Positions 25,998 through 34,113 of a stretch of 64,000 nt of DNA are shown here, one piece after another. The notes under the pieces were generated by a model. The model was not told the DNA's origin, did not search any database, and worked only from the letters and a program-made list of their open reading frames with translations. This stretch comes from CANHVK01 sp044232905 (lineage in GTDB: Bacteria; Bacteroidota; Bacteroidia; Flavobacteriales_D; Crocinitomicaceae), in contig JBIIKZ010000004.1 in the NCBI GenBank assembly GCA_044232905.1, forward strand, positions 9,578 to 73,577, written 5' to 3'. Numbering within the stretch: position 1 is the first letter of the stretch; each line of letters starts with the position of its first letter. Position numbers and translations under genes: made by a program.

Positions 25998-26032
25998 AAA
26001 GGTTGATTCAGAGATGAGTCAACCTTTTTTTT
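25998..26032 (+). terminator. Intrinsic terminator of the HU gene
   Basis: A 12-bp stem (25998-26009 with 26016-26027, one G-U pair), six-base loop, and eight T in a row. Confidence 0.88.
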
Positions 26033-26088
26033 GTTATCTTAAATTTTAATAATTTGCGAAAACCGTGCACATTCATAGGTATTGAAGC

Positions 26089-26125
26089 AAAAAAAAGCCT
26101 TACATTTCTGTAAGGCTTTTTTTTT
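26089..26125 (-). terminator. Intrinsic terminator of the tRNA-Asn gene
   Basis: A perfect 16-bp stem (A8GCCTTACA and complement) with loop TTTC; on the minus strand it starts right behind the tRNA 3' end and ends in a T-tract. Symmetric, so it may also stop transcription from the left. Confidence 0.88.
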
Positions 26126-26126
26126 G

Positions 26127-26200
26127 CGCTCTCTCCTGGGCTCGAACCAGGGACCCTCTGATTAACAGTCAGATGCTCTAACCGACTGAGCTAAGAAAGC
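26127..26200 (-). tRNA. tRNA-Asn (GTT)
   Basis: Minus strand, 74 bases without encoded CCA. Seven-bp acceptor stem GCTTTCT/AGAGAGC with one G-U pair and discriminator G, the D-arm AGCTCAGTCGGTTAGAGC, anticodon GTT at 26164-26166, and the T-arm CTGGTTCGAGCCCAG. The match to asparagine tRNA is complete and agrees with the asnS gene in the window. Confidence 0.97.
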
Positions 26201-26229
26201 ATTTCACAACTCTCACTGAATTGTGAGTG

Positions 26230-26237
26230 CAAATATA
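26230..26237 (-). promoter_or_regulatory. Candidate promoter -7 box of tRNA-Asn
   Basis: TATATTTG on the minus strand, 29 bases before the tRNA 5' end; TTGG lies about 17 bases further upstream as a possible -33 element. Confidence 0.5.
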
Positions 26238-26280
26238 TATAAAAAAATTAATTCCAATATATTTTTGCAATTTTTTTTAA

Positions 26281-26730
26281 CTAAAAATCGTCTTCGTCAA
26301 TAGAGAAATCTTCTAGTGTTGAGTCAACATATTCATTGTCATCGTTTTCTACTTCGTCGATGATGTCTTCCGTCATGGTTCCGTCGAATTTTGCAGGACG
26401 TAAAATGTTTGTTTGGGCAACATTTAAACGAATTTCTGTTCTTACAAACCCATCTTCCATGGTATAGGCTTTAGCAAAAGGAGATCCAATTAATTCTACT
26501 AAAGCACCTTTTTTAAGGAAGTCAAGAATACGTAAATTTGCACCCTCTTTTTTCCAGATTGTACAATTTACCCAAGTTGTTTTTGTTTTCGATTCACCAG
26601 ATCTTTTGTCTCTCCAGTTTTTGTTGTGTGCAACAGGAAAGTTAATCGCTATAACACCTCTATCCATCGTTTTTAGTGTAGCATCTTTTCCAATGTTTCC
26701 GATAAGTCTGGTCTCAAATACTGTAGCCAT
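26281..26730 (-). CDS. ssb: Single-stranded DNA-binding protein
   Basis: Coats single-stranded DNA in replication and repair. The 149 residues hold one OB-fold (ETRLIGNIGKDATLKTM, FPVAHNKNWRDKRSGE, TTWVNCTIWKKEGANL, and AKAYTMEDGFVRTEIRLNV) followed by an acidic tail ending DEDDF, the protein-interaction tip, which in E. coli reads DDDIPF. The shorter linker is common in Bacteroidota. It lies upstream of no clear partner; the tRNA-Asn gene is downstream in the same direction. Confidence 0.94.
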   Translation of the reverse strand: MATVFETRLIGNIGKDATLKTMDRGVIAINFPVAHNKNWRDKRSGESKTKTTWVNCTIWKKEGANLRILDFLKKGALVELIGSPFAKAYTMEDGFVRTEIRLNVAQTNILRPAKFDGTMTEDIIDEVENDDNEYVDSTLEDFSIDEDDF

Positions 26731-26813
26731 ATTGTTATATATTAATCGTTTAATTGTGAAAATTAAAAAAAGAATTTTTAATATGCAAATTCGATAGTCT
26801 GAAATTATGCCAC

Positions 26814-27200
26814 TTATTTTGTATATACATAGACTTTGTGACCATTCATGTTTTGTGTCATTGTAAGGCTGTTATCGGAAATACTTGTAAAATCATAGCC
26901 TTGGTCGTCGTATCCACCGTCTGGTTTTGTGCGAGAAATGGTAACCGAACCGGATTTAATAAGCGCATATTTTCCGTATGTAACGATAGGAATTCCCTTA
27001 GTTGTTTTTGTTTCAGTGATTGTTCCTCCACGACCATCTGGCGCAAAATTAAGTTGTTCTTTATAGTCTGTATCTAAGGATTGACCGTCAATAGAAACTA
27101 AATACCACATGCCTGCAATTTTTTTGTTGGTCATTGCCTCGGGGGAGCAAGAAATTAAGGTTGCTAATAATGTCACAAATACAATAATTTTTTTCATCAT
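26814..27200 (-). CDS. Small lipoprotein with lipocalin-like domain
   Basis: A 128-residue lipoprotein: lipobox VTLLATLISCS with Cys at about residue 18. The mature part, starting KIAGMWYLVSIDGQSL and ending in NSLTMTQNMNGHKVYVYTK, is a compact eight-strand pattern like the lipocalin-like stress-response lipoproteins annotated widely in Bacteroidota. The GMW motif is the usual first-strand mark. Function unknown. Two ATG codons in a row leave the start uncertain by one residue. Confidence 0.65.
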   Translation of the reverse strand: MMKKIIVFVTLLATLISCSPEAMTNKKIAGMWYLVSIDGQSLDTDYKEQLNFAPDGRGGTITETKTTKGIPIVTYGKYALIKSGSVTISRTKPDGGYDDQGYDFTSISDNSLTMTQNMNGHKVYVYTK

Positions 27201-27229
27201 GCGATTTTTAAGTAAAAATAGAAATCTTT

Positions 27230-28282
27230 TTAGAGTAAACGTTTTTGGTAGCGTTGTATATCTATTTCACGATCTAGGATTTTTTCTTCCACGATAAAGT
27301 CGGACATCTCTTGCGCAAGTAATGGAGCCATGAGGTAACCTTTTGTACCTAACCCATTGAAAATGTATAAACTAGGGAAGTTAGCATGTCTTCCCATTAA
27401 AGGTCTTCTATCCAGAACGGTTGGTCTTATTCCTGCTTCTTGGTCTATTACCTCAAAATTGCATTTGGTTAAGTTTTGTAAATGGCCAATGAGTTCCGTG
27501 CGTGCTTCTTCGGTTGTGTGTAATGTTGGGTCGTTCCAAGCGTAGGTTGCGCCAACTCGGTAAATAGCATCTTTTACTGGTAACGTAAAACATTTTCGGT
27601 TGAGTGATTCTGTGCGCGAAATTTCTTCCGAGCTTATCGTTAACGTTTCTCCCTTTGTTGCTTGTAAGGGCAAATAGTTAAACCAGGGGTTTTCTAGTCC
27701 ATGAAACCCTTCACAAAAAATGATTTTTGCAAATTGTTCATCTTTATACGTTGCATTTTCAGGGTCTATATCGGTGTATTGGATTTTTTCGATGCGTAAT
27801 CTTTGGGTTTGTTCTAACCACTTAAAAGCATCCTCTAATAATTGCTTGGTGGAAATATACGCTGCATTTAACACTTCTCCAGTGCCATAGGCGTTTATTA
27901 CGGTCTTTTTTGTATAGTCCGATTCATCAAGTGGCTTGAGGTATGCTTGGTATTCTTCGATATCCTGTTTTTTTAACCAGAAATCTAATTCTTGTTGGTG
28001 AGCAAATGCGCGTCTAATAGGAATTGGGTGAAAATAAGTTTGTCCCCATTCGTTACTTGCGTCTGCATAAAATTGTTTGGCATAAGGTAAGAATTCGTCA
28101 ACCCTCCAACTTTTTGCCATACGCCTAAATACCATCGGATTGATTAGTCCTGCGGCGATGCGGGAACTATAGTTCGTTCCAGCGTCGATGACTTCGAAAG
28201 GAATTTTTCGTTGATCTAGGTGTCGTGCAAGTGCTACTCCAGCGATCCCAGATCCTACTATTAAGACTTTTTTCTTTTCCAT
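27230..28282 (-). CDS. FAD-dependent oxidoreductase (DAO family)
   Basis: A 350-residue flavoprotein of the D-amino-acid-oxidase/glycine-oxidase group. The dinucleotide-binding fold at the start reads VLIVGSGIAGVALARHLDQR; later marks are SRIAAGLINPMVFRRMAKSW and the C-terminal NGLGTKGYLMAPLLAQEM. The C-terminal third resembles the oxidase half of MnmC, so tRNA modification or amine oxidation are both possible; substrate is not determinable. It shares one base with the comF stop (TAATG), showing tight coupling. Confidence 0.85.
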   Translation of the reverse strand: MEKKKVLIVGSGIAGVALARHLDQRKIPFEVIDAGTNYSSRIAAGLINPMVFRRMAKSWRVDEFLPYAKQFYADASNEWGQTYFHPIPIRRAFAHQQELDFWLKKQDIEEYQAYLKPLDESDYTKKTVINAYGTGEVLNAAYISTKQLLEDAFKWLEQTQRLRIEKIQYTDIDPENATYKDEQFAKIIFCEGFHGLENPWFNYLPLQATKGETLTISSEEISRTESLNRKCFTLPVKDAIYRVGATYAWNDPTLHTTEEARTELIGHLQNLTKCNFEVIDQEAGIRPTVLDRRPLMGRHANFPSLYIFNGLGTKGYLMAPLLAQEMSDFIVEEKILDREIDIQRYQKRLL

Positions 28283-29028
28283 TATTTTGCAATTGCAAGT
28301 GTGATAATACTTATTTTAATTTTTGGGTAGTATGCTTTAATTTCACGTACACACGCTTCTAAAGTAGCACCAGTTGTAACAACATCATCTACCAATGCGA
28401 TGTGTTTATAATTTTTTATATTTTTCACATCAATTGTAAAGGTGTTTTGTACATTTTCCCAGCGTTTAAATCTTCCTTTTTTTGTCTGACTTTCACTGTG
28501 CTTACTCTTTTTTAAGAGTTTGTCATTGCACGGAATATTACTAGTTTGTGCGATTCCTTCGGCGAGTAATCGACTTTGATTATATCCGCGTTGGTATTCT
28601 TTTTTTGCATGCAATGGAATTGGGATTAAACAATCTACTTTTATGAAAGTTGGAATTTTTATTAGTTTTGATCCAATTCGACTTCCCATTTCTAGGGCTA
28701 ATTTTTTTTTGTTTTGGTATTTAATACCATGTAATATTTTTTGGGTGCTTATTTCTTTTTCAAAATAAAGAAGGCTGTAGCTTGCTTCCACGGGAACTCT
28801 TCCCCAAAATAGCTTGTCTAATTTGGTGAATTCTGTATAGTTTTCAAAGTGTGTGTAATGCAAGTCGTTTTCGCACAGGTGACATAGTAGAATTTTTTTA
28901 TGTGTTGTTTCTTCTTCACAAATCAAACAGATATTAGGATAGACCAAATGTGTTAAATCTTCTTTCCATTCAACTAATTTTTTTTGCCAAATTCGATATA
29001 CCGATAGTGTTTTAGTGAGTTGCGACAT
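28282..29028 (-). CDS. ComF-family phosphoribosyltransferase-like protein
   Basis: A 248-residue ComF-type protein, linked in other bacteria to DNA uptake. It has an N-terminal four-Cys zinc-finger-like region (CLICEEETTHKKILLCHLC, residues about 35-55), then a phosphoribosyltransferase fold with LIPIPLHAKKEYQRGYNQSR and the PRPP loop ALVDDVVTTGATLEAC near residue 220. The gene overlaps the FAD-oxidoreductase by one base. No other competence gene is in the window. Confidence 0.92.
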   Translation of the reverse strand: MSQLTKTLSVYRIWQKKLVEWKEDLTHLVYPNICLICEEETTHKKILLCHLCENDLHYTHFENYTEFTKLDKLFWGRVPVEASYSLLYFEKEISTQKILHGIKYQNKKKLALEMGSRIGSKLIKIPTFIKVDCLIPIPLHAKKEYQRGYNQSRLLAEGIAQTSNIPCNDKLLKKSKHSESQTKKGRFKRWENVQNTFTIDVKNIKNYKHIALVDDVVTTGATLEACVREIKAYYPKIKISIITLAIAK

Positions 29029-29397
29029 GTGTAAACAATTGGATGTTAAAAAGGCTCTATTTTTTTTCTTGACAGGTGTTTGTTTATGCTGTAAATTTAT
29101 ACAAATCTCTTGTAATATTAAGTGAGTAAAAAACTTGAGTTATTTTAAAATATTTATCGACAAAATGATTTAATTGGTTGTGAATATCTTTTAAATCGTC
29201 GATAAAAACTTGTTTTTCATTGGAAGGACAAGGAGTTTAGAAAACCGTTGTTGAAAACGTTTGTGTTTTGTGAATTTCTTTAATTGCAGGAACTGATTAA
29301 AATGACAATTTTTGTAGCCCGTTACTAATTCATCTCAAACAAATAAGAGGTCTTTTAGCAGATAATAGATTAATAATTGAATACTTAACTAAACAGT
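29029..29397 (+). other. Non-coding interval upstream of nrdB
   Basis: 369 bases between divergent comF and nrdB with no gene. It contains an inverted repeat TTTATCGAC / GTCGATAAA (29153-29161 and 29198-29206, 36 bases apart) and two copies of AAAAACTTG. I saw no TAnnTTTG box and no NrdR-type box of the textbook form. It could hold regulation of the nrd genes. Confidence 0.4.
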
Positions 29398-30375
29398 ATG
29401 AATCACGTAGAACCAATTTTAACGCCAAACGAAGGAAGGTTTGTGTTGTTTCCTATACAGCATGACGATATTTGGTCTTTTTATAAAAAAGCGGAAGCAA
29501 GTTTTTGGACTGCAGAGGAAATTGATATGTCTGCAGATATTATCGATTGGGAAAATAAATTAAACGAAAACGAGAAGCATTTCATTAAACACATTCTTGC
29601 TTTTTTTGCTGCTTCCGATGGTATTGTGAACGAAAATTTAGCAGAAAACTTTTTATCAGAAGTACAATATACAGAAGCTAAATTCTTTTATGGTTTTCAA
29701 ATCACGATTGAAAATATCCATTCAGAGACCTATTCTTTGTTGATTGATACCTTAATTAAAGATTCAGCGGATAAATCACACTTGTTTAATGCGATTGATA
29801 CTTTAACATGTGTTCGTAAGAAAGCAGATTGGGCATTACGTTGGATTGAACAAGGAACTTTTGCACAACGTTTGGTAGCGTTTGCAGCGGTAGAAGGTAT
29901 TTTCTTCTCCGGATCTTTCTGTTCTATTTTCTGGTTGAAAAAACGTGGTTTAATGCCAGGATTAGGATTCTCCAATGAGTTGATTTCAAGAGATGAAGGT
30001 TTACATTGTGATTTTGCATGTTTGTTATACAATAATCATATTGTAAATAAGTTAGATAAAAAAGAGGTAGAGCAAATCGTCTTGGATGCAGTCGAAATTG
30101 AAAAAGAATTTATTTTGGATGCGCTTCCTGTAAAATTGATTGGAATGAATAGTGACTTAATGTCGCAATACATTGAATTCGTTGCAGATAGATTACTTGT
30201 TGAGTTAGGGAATGATAAAGTATACAACGCAACAAACCCATTTGACTTCATGGATATGTTGTCGATTCAAGGTAAATCTAATTTCTTTGAGAAACGAGTA
30301 GCGGAATACCAAAAAGCTGGTGTTATGAACAGTGGGAACGACAACCACGGGTTTAGTATGGATGAAGATTTTTAA
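29398..30375 (+). CDS. nrdB: Ribonucleoside-diphosphate reductase, small subunit
   Basis: Supplies the radical for class I reduction of ribonucleotides. The 325 residues keep the metal site: Asp in WTAEEIDMS, Glu/His in IENIHSETYS with the radical Tyr in the same motif, and Glu/His in the later segments (AVEGIFFSG and RDEGLHCDFA). The Tyr at the expected place argues for a class Ia-type tyrosyl radical rather than the Tyr-less Ic type. nrdA follows after 37 bases. Confidence 0.96.
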   Translation: MNHVEPILTPNEGRFVLFPIQHDDIWSFYKKAEASFWTAEEIDMSADIIDWENKLNENEKHFIKHILAFFAASDGIVNENLAENFLSEVQYTEAKFFYGFQITIENIHSETYSLLIDTLIKDSADKSHLFNAIDTLTCVRKKADWALRWIEQGTFAQRLVAFAAVEGIFFSGSFCSIFWLKKRGLMPGLGFSNELISRDEGLHCDFACLLYNNHIVNKLDKKEVEQIVLDAVEIEKEFILDALPVKLIGMNSDLMSQYIEFVADRLLVELGNDKVYNATNPFDFMDMLSIQGKSNFFEKRVAEYQKAGVMNSGNDNHGFSMDEDF

Positions 30376-30412
30376 TATAAAAAACAAATTACCCTTAAAA
30401 TAGATTAAAGAT

Positions 30413-32791
30413 ATGTATGTAGTAAAAAGAGATGGACGCAAGGAGGCAGTGAAATTCGACAAAATCACCGCCCGAATTATTAAAATGTGTTACGGTTTGG
30501 ATCCGTTAGTAAGTCCAGAAGCGGTAGCGATGAAAGTGATTGAAGGTATTTATGATGGTGTTACTACTTCTGAGTTAGACAACTTAGCAGCAGAAACAGC
30601 AGCAGCAAAAACAATCGACCACCCAGATTATGCGCTATTAGCATCTAGAATTGCAGTTTCTAACTTACACAAAGAAACGAAGAAGTCATTTTCAGAAGTG
30701 ATGGAGGATTTATACACGTATGTAGATCCAAAAACGAATCAACCAGCATCTTTGTTGGCGGAGGATGTGTATAATGTAATCATGGAAAACCGTGAAGTAC
30801 TTGATTCTAGTATCATTTACGATCGTGATTTCAAATACGATTATTTTGGATTTAAAACATTGTCGAGATCTTATTTATTACGCTTAAACGGAGAAATTGC
30901 TGAACGTCCACAGCAAATGTTGATGCGTGTTTCTGTTGGTATCCATAAGGGGGATATTAACGAAGCAATCAAAACGTACAATTTAATGTCAGAAGGTTGG
31001 TTTACGCATGCTACACCAACTTTATTCAACGCTGGAACACCAAAACCACAAATGTCTTCTTGTTTCTTACTAACCATGAAAGAAGATAGTATTGATGGTA
31101 TTTACGATACATTAAAATCATGTGCTAAGATTTCACAATCTGCAGGTGGTATTGGTTTAGCGATTCACGATATTCGTGCTACTGGATCATACATTAAAGG
31201 TACAAATGGTGCTTCCAATGGTATCGTACCGATGTTACGTGTATTTAATGATACAGCAAGATACGTTGACCAAGGTGGAGGAAAACGTAAAGGTTCTTTC
31301 GCAGTATACATCGAGCCTTGGCATGCGGACGTTTTTGATTTCTTAGATTTAAAGAAAAATCACGGAAAAGAAGAGCAACGTGCACGTGATTTATTCTTCG
31401 CATTGTGGATTCCAGATTTATTCATGAAACGTGTGGAAAGTAATGGCGATTGGACCTTAATGTGTCCAAACGAATGTCCAGGTCTTTCGGATACACACAG
31501 TGCTGAATTTGAAGCGTTGTACATGAAATATGAGGCAGAAGGAAAAGGAAGAAAAACTATCAAAGCACAAGATTTATGGTTCAAAATTTTAGAATCACAA
31601 ATTGAAACTGGTACTCCTTACATGTTGTACAAAGATGCTGCGAATGCTAAATCTAACCAACAAAATTTAGGTACTATCAAGTCTTCGAACTTGTGTACAG
31701 AAATTATTGAATATACTGCTCCAGATGAGGTAGCTGTATGTAACTTAGCTTCTTTAGCATTGCCAAAATTCGTAACAGAAGATGGACAATTTGATCATAA
31801 TAAATTATTCGAAGTTACTTACCAAGCAACTGTGAACTTAAATAGAATCATTGATGGAAACTACTACCCAGTAGAAGAAGCAAGAAATTCGAACATGCGT
31901 CACCGTCCAATTGGATTAGGAGTTCAAGGATTAGCAGATGCATTTATTATGATGCGTTTCCCATTCGAATCTCCAGAGGCAAAACAATTGAATGCAGAGA
32001 TTTTCGAAACAATCTATTACGCTGCAATGACTGCATCGAAAGATTTAGCGAAAAAAGAAGGTGCATACGAAACGTTCCAAGGTTCTCCTTTATCTAAAGG
32101 TGTGTTCCAATTCGATATGTGGAATGTAACTCCATCTACTCGTTGGGAATGGGATGTATTACGTAAAGAAGTAATGGAATTTGGAGCAAGAAACTCTTTG
32201 TTATTAGCGCCAATGCCAACAGCTTCTACAGCCCAAATTTTAGGAAATAACGAATGTTTTGAGCCATATACATCTAACATTTACACACGTCGTGTACTTT
32301 CAGGGGAGTTTATTATCGTAAACAAACACTTATTGAAAGATTTAGTTAAAGAAGGTCTTTGGAATAAAGATATGCGTTCAAAATTAATGGCTTCCAACGG
32401 TTCTGTTCAAAATATCGTTGAAATTCCAACGCATTTGAAAGAATTATATAAAACAGCTTGGGAGATTTCTCAAAAGGCAATTATTGAATTAGCTGCTGAT
32501 CGTGGTGCTTATATTTGTCAATCCCAATCTTTGAATATCTTCATGGAAAATGCAAACTTCGGAAAATTAACTTCGATGCACTTCTACGGTTGGAAACAAG
32601 GATTGAAAACAGGTATGTACTACTTACGTACAAAAGCTGCTACGGATGCAATCAAATTTACCGTAGACAAAGCATTTACTTCTGAACCAGAAATTAACAA
32701 AGTACCAGTTGCTGCATTAACTAAAGAAGGACAAGAAGCAATTGCTTGTTCCTTGGATGATCCAGAAAACTGTGAAATGTGTTCAGGGTAG
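30413..32791 (+). CDS. nrdA: Ribonucleoside-diphosphate reductase, large subunit
   Basis: Catalytic subunit that converts ribonucleotides to deoxyribonucleotides. The 792 residues begin with an ATP-cone (MYVVKRDGRKEAVKFDKITA), the allosteric activity domain. The ten-stranded barrel has the first active-site Cys in PQMSSCFLL, the NLCTEI motif with Asn/Cys/Glu, and the PMPTASTAQILGNNE signature near 605. The C-terminal redox pair is the CEMC of NCEMCSG. Transcription likely ends at the hairpin 42 bases downstream. Confidence 0.97.
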   Translation: MYVVKRDGRKEAVKFDKITARIIKMCYGLDPLVSPEAVAMKVIEGIYDGVTTSELDNLAAETAAAKTIDHPDYALLASRIAVSNLHKETKKSFSEVMEDLYTYVDPKTNQPASLLAEDVYNVIMENREVLDSSIIYDRDFKYDYFGFKTLSRSYLLRLNGEIAERPQQMLMRVSVGIHKGDINEAIKTYNLMSEGWFTHATPTLFNAGTPKPQMSSCFLLTMKEDSIDGIYDTLKSCAKISQSAGGIGLAIHDIRATGSYIKGTNGASNGIVPMLRVFNDTARYVDQGGGKRKGSFAVYIEPWHADVFDFLDLKKNHGKEEQRARDLFFALWIPDLFMKRVESNGDWTLMCPNECPGLSDTHSAEFEALYMKYEAEGKGRKTIKAQDLWFKILESQIETGTPYMLYKDAANAKSNQQNLGTIKSSNLCTEIIEYTAPDEVAVCNLASLALPKFVTEDGQFDHNKLFEVTYQATVNLNRIIDGNYYPVEEARNSNMRHRPIGLGVQGLADAFIMMRFPFESPEAKQLNAEIFETIYYAAMTASKDLAKKEGAYETFQGSPLSKGVFQFDMWNVTPSTRWEWDVLRKEVMEFGARNSLLLAPMPTASTAQILGNNECFEPYTSNIYTRRVLSGEFIIVNKHLLKDLVKEGLWNKDMRSKLMASNGSVQNIVEIPTHLKELYKTAWEISQKAIIELAADRGAYICQSQSLNIFMENANFGKLTSMHFYGWKQGLKTGMYYLRTKAATDAIKFTVDKAFTSEPEINKVPVAALTKEGQEAIACSLDDPENCEMCSG

Positions 32792-32798
32792 AACTTGA

Positions 32799-32830
32799 GA
32801 TTATGAGTTATAACTTATGAATTATAAATT
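32799..32830. repeat. Degenerate ATTATGAGTTATAA repeat, family 2, site D
   Basis: Three imperfect units of TTATGAnTTATAA between the nrdA stop and its terminator. Same word family at 36921-36958 and 44886-44923. Confidence 0.6.
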
Positions 32831-32832
32831 GA

Positions 32833-32861
32833 GCGACTTCGGAAACGGAGTCGCTTTTTTT
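32833..32861 (+). terminator. Intrinsic terminator of nrdA
   Basis: An eight-bp GC-rich stem (32833-32840 with 32847-32854, one G-U pair), loop GGAAAC, then seven T. Confidence 0.88.
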
Positions 32862-32884
32862 ATGTCAATTAAATTACGGTGATC

Positions 32885-34105
32885 TTAAAACAATACCACC
32901 CGATCAAAAAACTTCTTATAGCGATCGGTACTCATAAATTTATTACCACCGTAACAGCTTAATTTAATTAGCTTTCCTTTATAGATGAAAACACGTCTCC
33001 AGCAGTGACCCGTGCCATATACAAAAGCCAATCCTTCGTATGCTTTTAGACCATTTTGAAGTGTAATTTCTTGTATTTTAGTTTGTTCAGGAGCATTAAA
33101 AATACTTTCTACATATTTAGCAAGGTTATAATTTTTTCCAACACGTTCACTTTCGATTAGGTAGGTATTTCCTTGCCCCATTTCGCGGAAAACAATTTCT
33201 TCATAATTATCTTCTTTTTTTACAAAAGGTTTACCTCCAAATTGCACACTAATTCCAGATGTAGGGTCAGCATAGGTAAAGCTGTTTTGTTTCTGGATTT
33301 CTTTAGCTGCTTCTATTGGTTCTTCTGCATAGGTTGCATTCACCTGTTGTACTTTGTAACCACGGTCTTTTAGAATTTGTATAATACCAGTCTGACCTGC
33401 CAAATGCGCGGCACCAACAGCAATAAATAAACTGTTTTTTTTACATAGCGTATCTATACCATCCGCCATAATGAAATTTCGTTCGTTAATCATCCATTGA
33501 TAACCATCTTTGGTAGCGGAAAGTTGACGTTCCATCATTTCGCGAATTCGTTCAATATTTCCCGAAAGGTACACTTCCATCAATTTTTCCTGACTGATTT
33601 TTTCGGTAGGGGATGTTATACCCAATAATTGTGATTTATGGATCAATGCGTAAGCTGCTAACTGATCTTCAATGGATTCAAGTGTATAACACTTTTTGTT
33701 CAGGTTATACGCAAGTAGTTGCAGGTATAAGTCTAAAAATTGTGGGCGGCCATCCTCGGAGCCATAATATGTTTTTGTAGCACGTTTACTCGTTGTGTAT
33801 GGCGTTCCAGCGGCATCAAATTCAAAACTAGGGGTATTAGCACGTGTGTCTAATTCAGCAAACATACTGTATATATCTGCCTCAATAACAACGGCCTCTG
33901 AACGAAGAAGTACACTGTAGGTGCTGTCTGAAAATTTAAATACGCGAGGATCATTCGAATGATAGGTTCCAAAGATATAACTCGGTTTTTTCAATTTCCG
34001 ACCTGAAATTTTCCATAATAATTGATTGGGATTGCTAGACATGGTTTGTGCTGACACATCGAAATATGTCGCTACAAAAACCAAAAACAGTAAGCAATTA
34101 CGCAT
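32885..34105 (-). CDS. TraB/GumN-family exported protein
   Basis: A 406-residue protein with a signal peptide (MRNCLLFLVFVATYFDVSAQ) and a TraB/GumN domain: LLWKISGRKLKKPSYIFGTY near residue 30, then the distal IAVGAAHLAGQTGII motif near 240. In this family the conserved GTxHxxxxxV and GxxH motifs are thought to bind metal; here GTYHSNDPRV and GAAHLAG. The last 130 residues form an extra domain of unknown type. I use ATG 34105 because a TTG at 34132 overlaps the polA end and places a charged stretch before the signal. It follows polA by eight bases. Confidence 0.88.
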   Translation of the reverse strand: MRNCLLFLVFVATYFDVSAQTMSSNPNQLLWKISGRKLKKPSYIFGTYHSNDPRVFKFSDSTYSVLLRSEAVVIEADIYSMFAELDTRANTPSFEFDAAGTPYTTSKRATKTYYGSEDGRPQFLDLYLQLLAYNLNKKCYTLESIEDQLAAYALIHKSQLLGITSPTEKISQEKLMEVYLSGNIERIREMMERQLSATKDGYQWMINERNFIMADGIDTLCKKNSLFIAVGAAHLAGQTGIIQILKDRGYKVQQVNATYAEEPIEAAKEIQKQNSFTYADPTSGISVQFGGKPFVKKEDNYEEIVFREMGQGNTYLIESERVGKNYNLAKYVESIFNAPEQTKIQEITLQNGLKAYEGLAFVYGTGHCWRRVFIYKGKLIKLSCYGGNKFMSTDRYKKFFDRVVLF

Positions 34106-34113
34106 TGTATATC

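Noticed and set aside
29029..29397. Riboswitch (cobalamin-like) or NrdR box before nrdB
   Set aside because: No cobalamin box and no NrdR-type inverted repeat were found; only an unrelated nine-base inverted repeat is visible.
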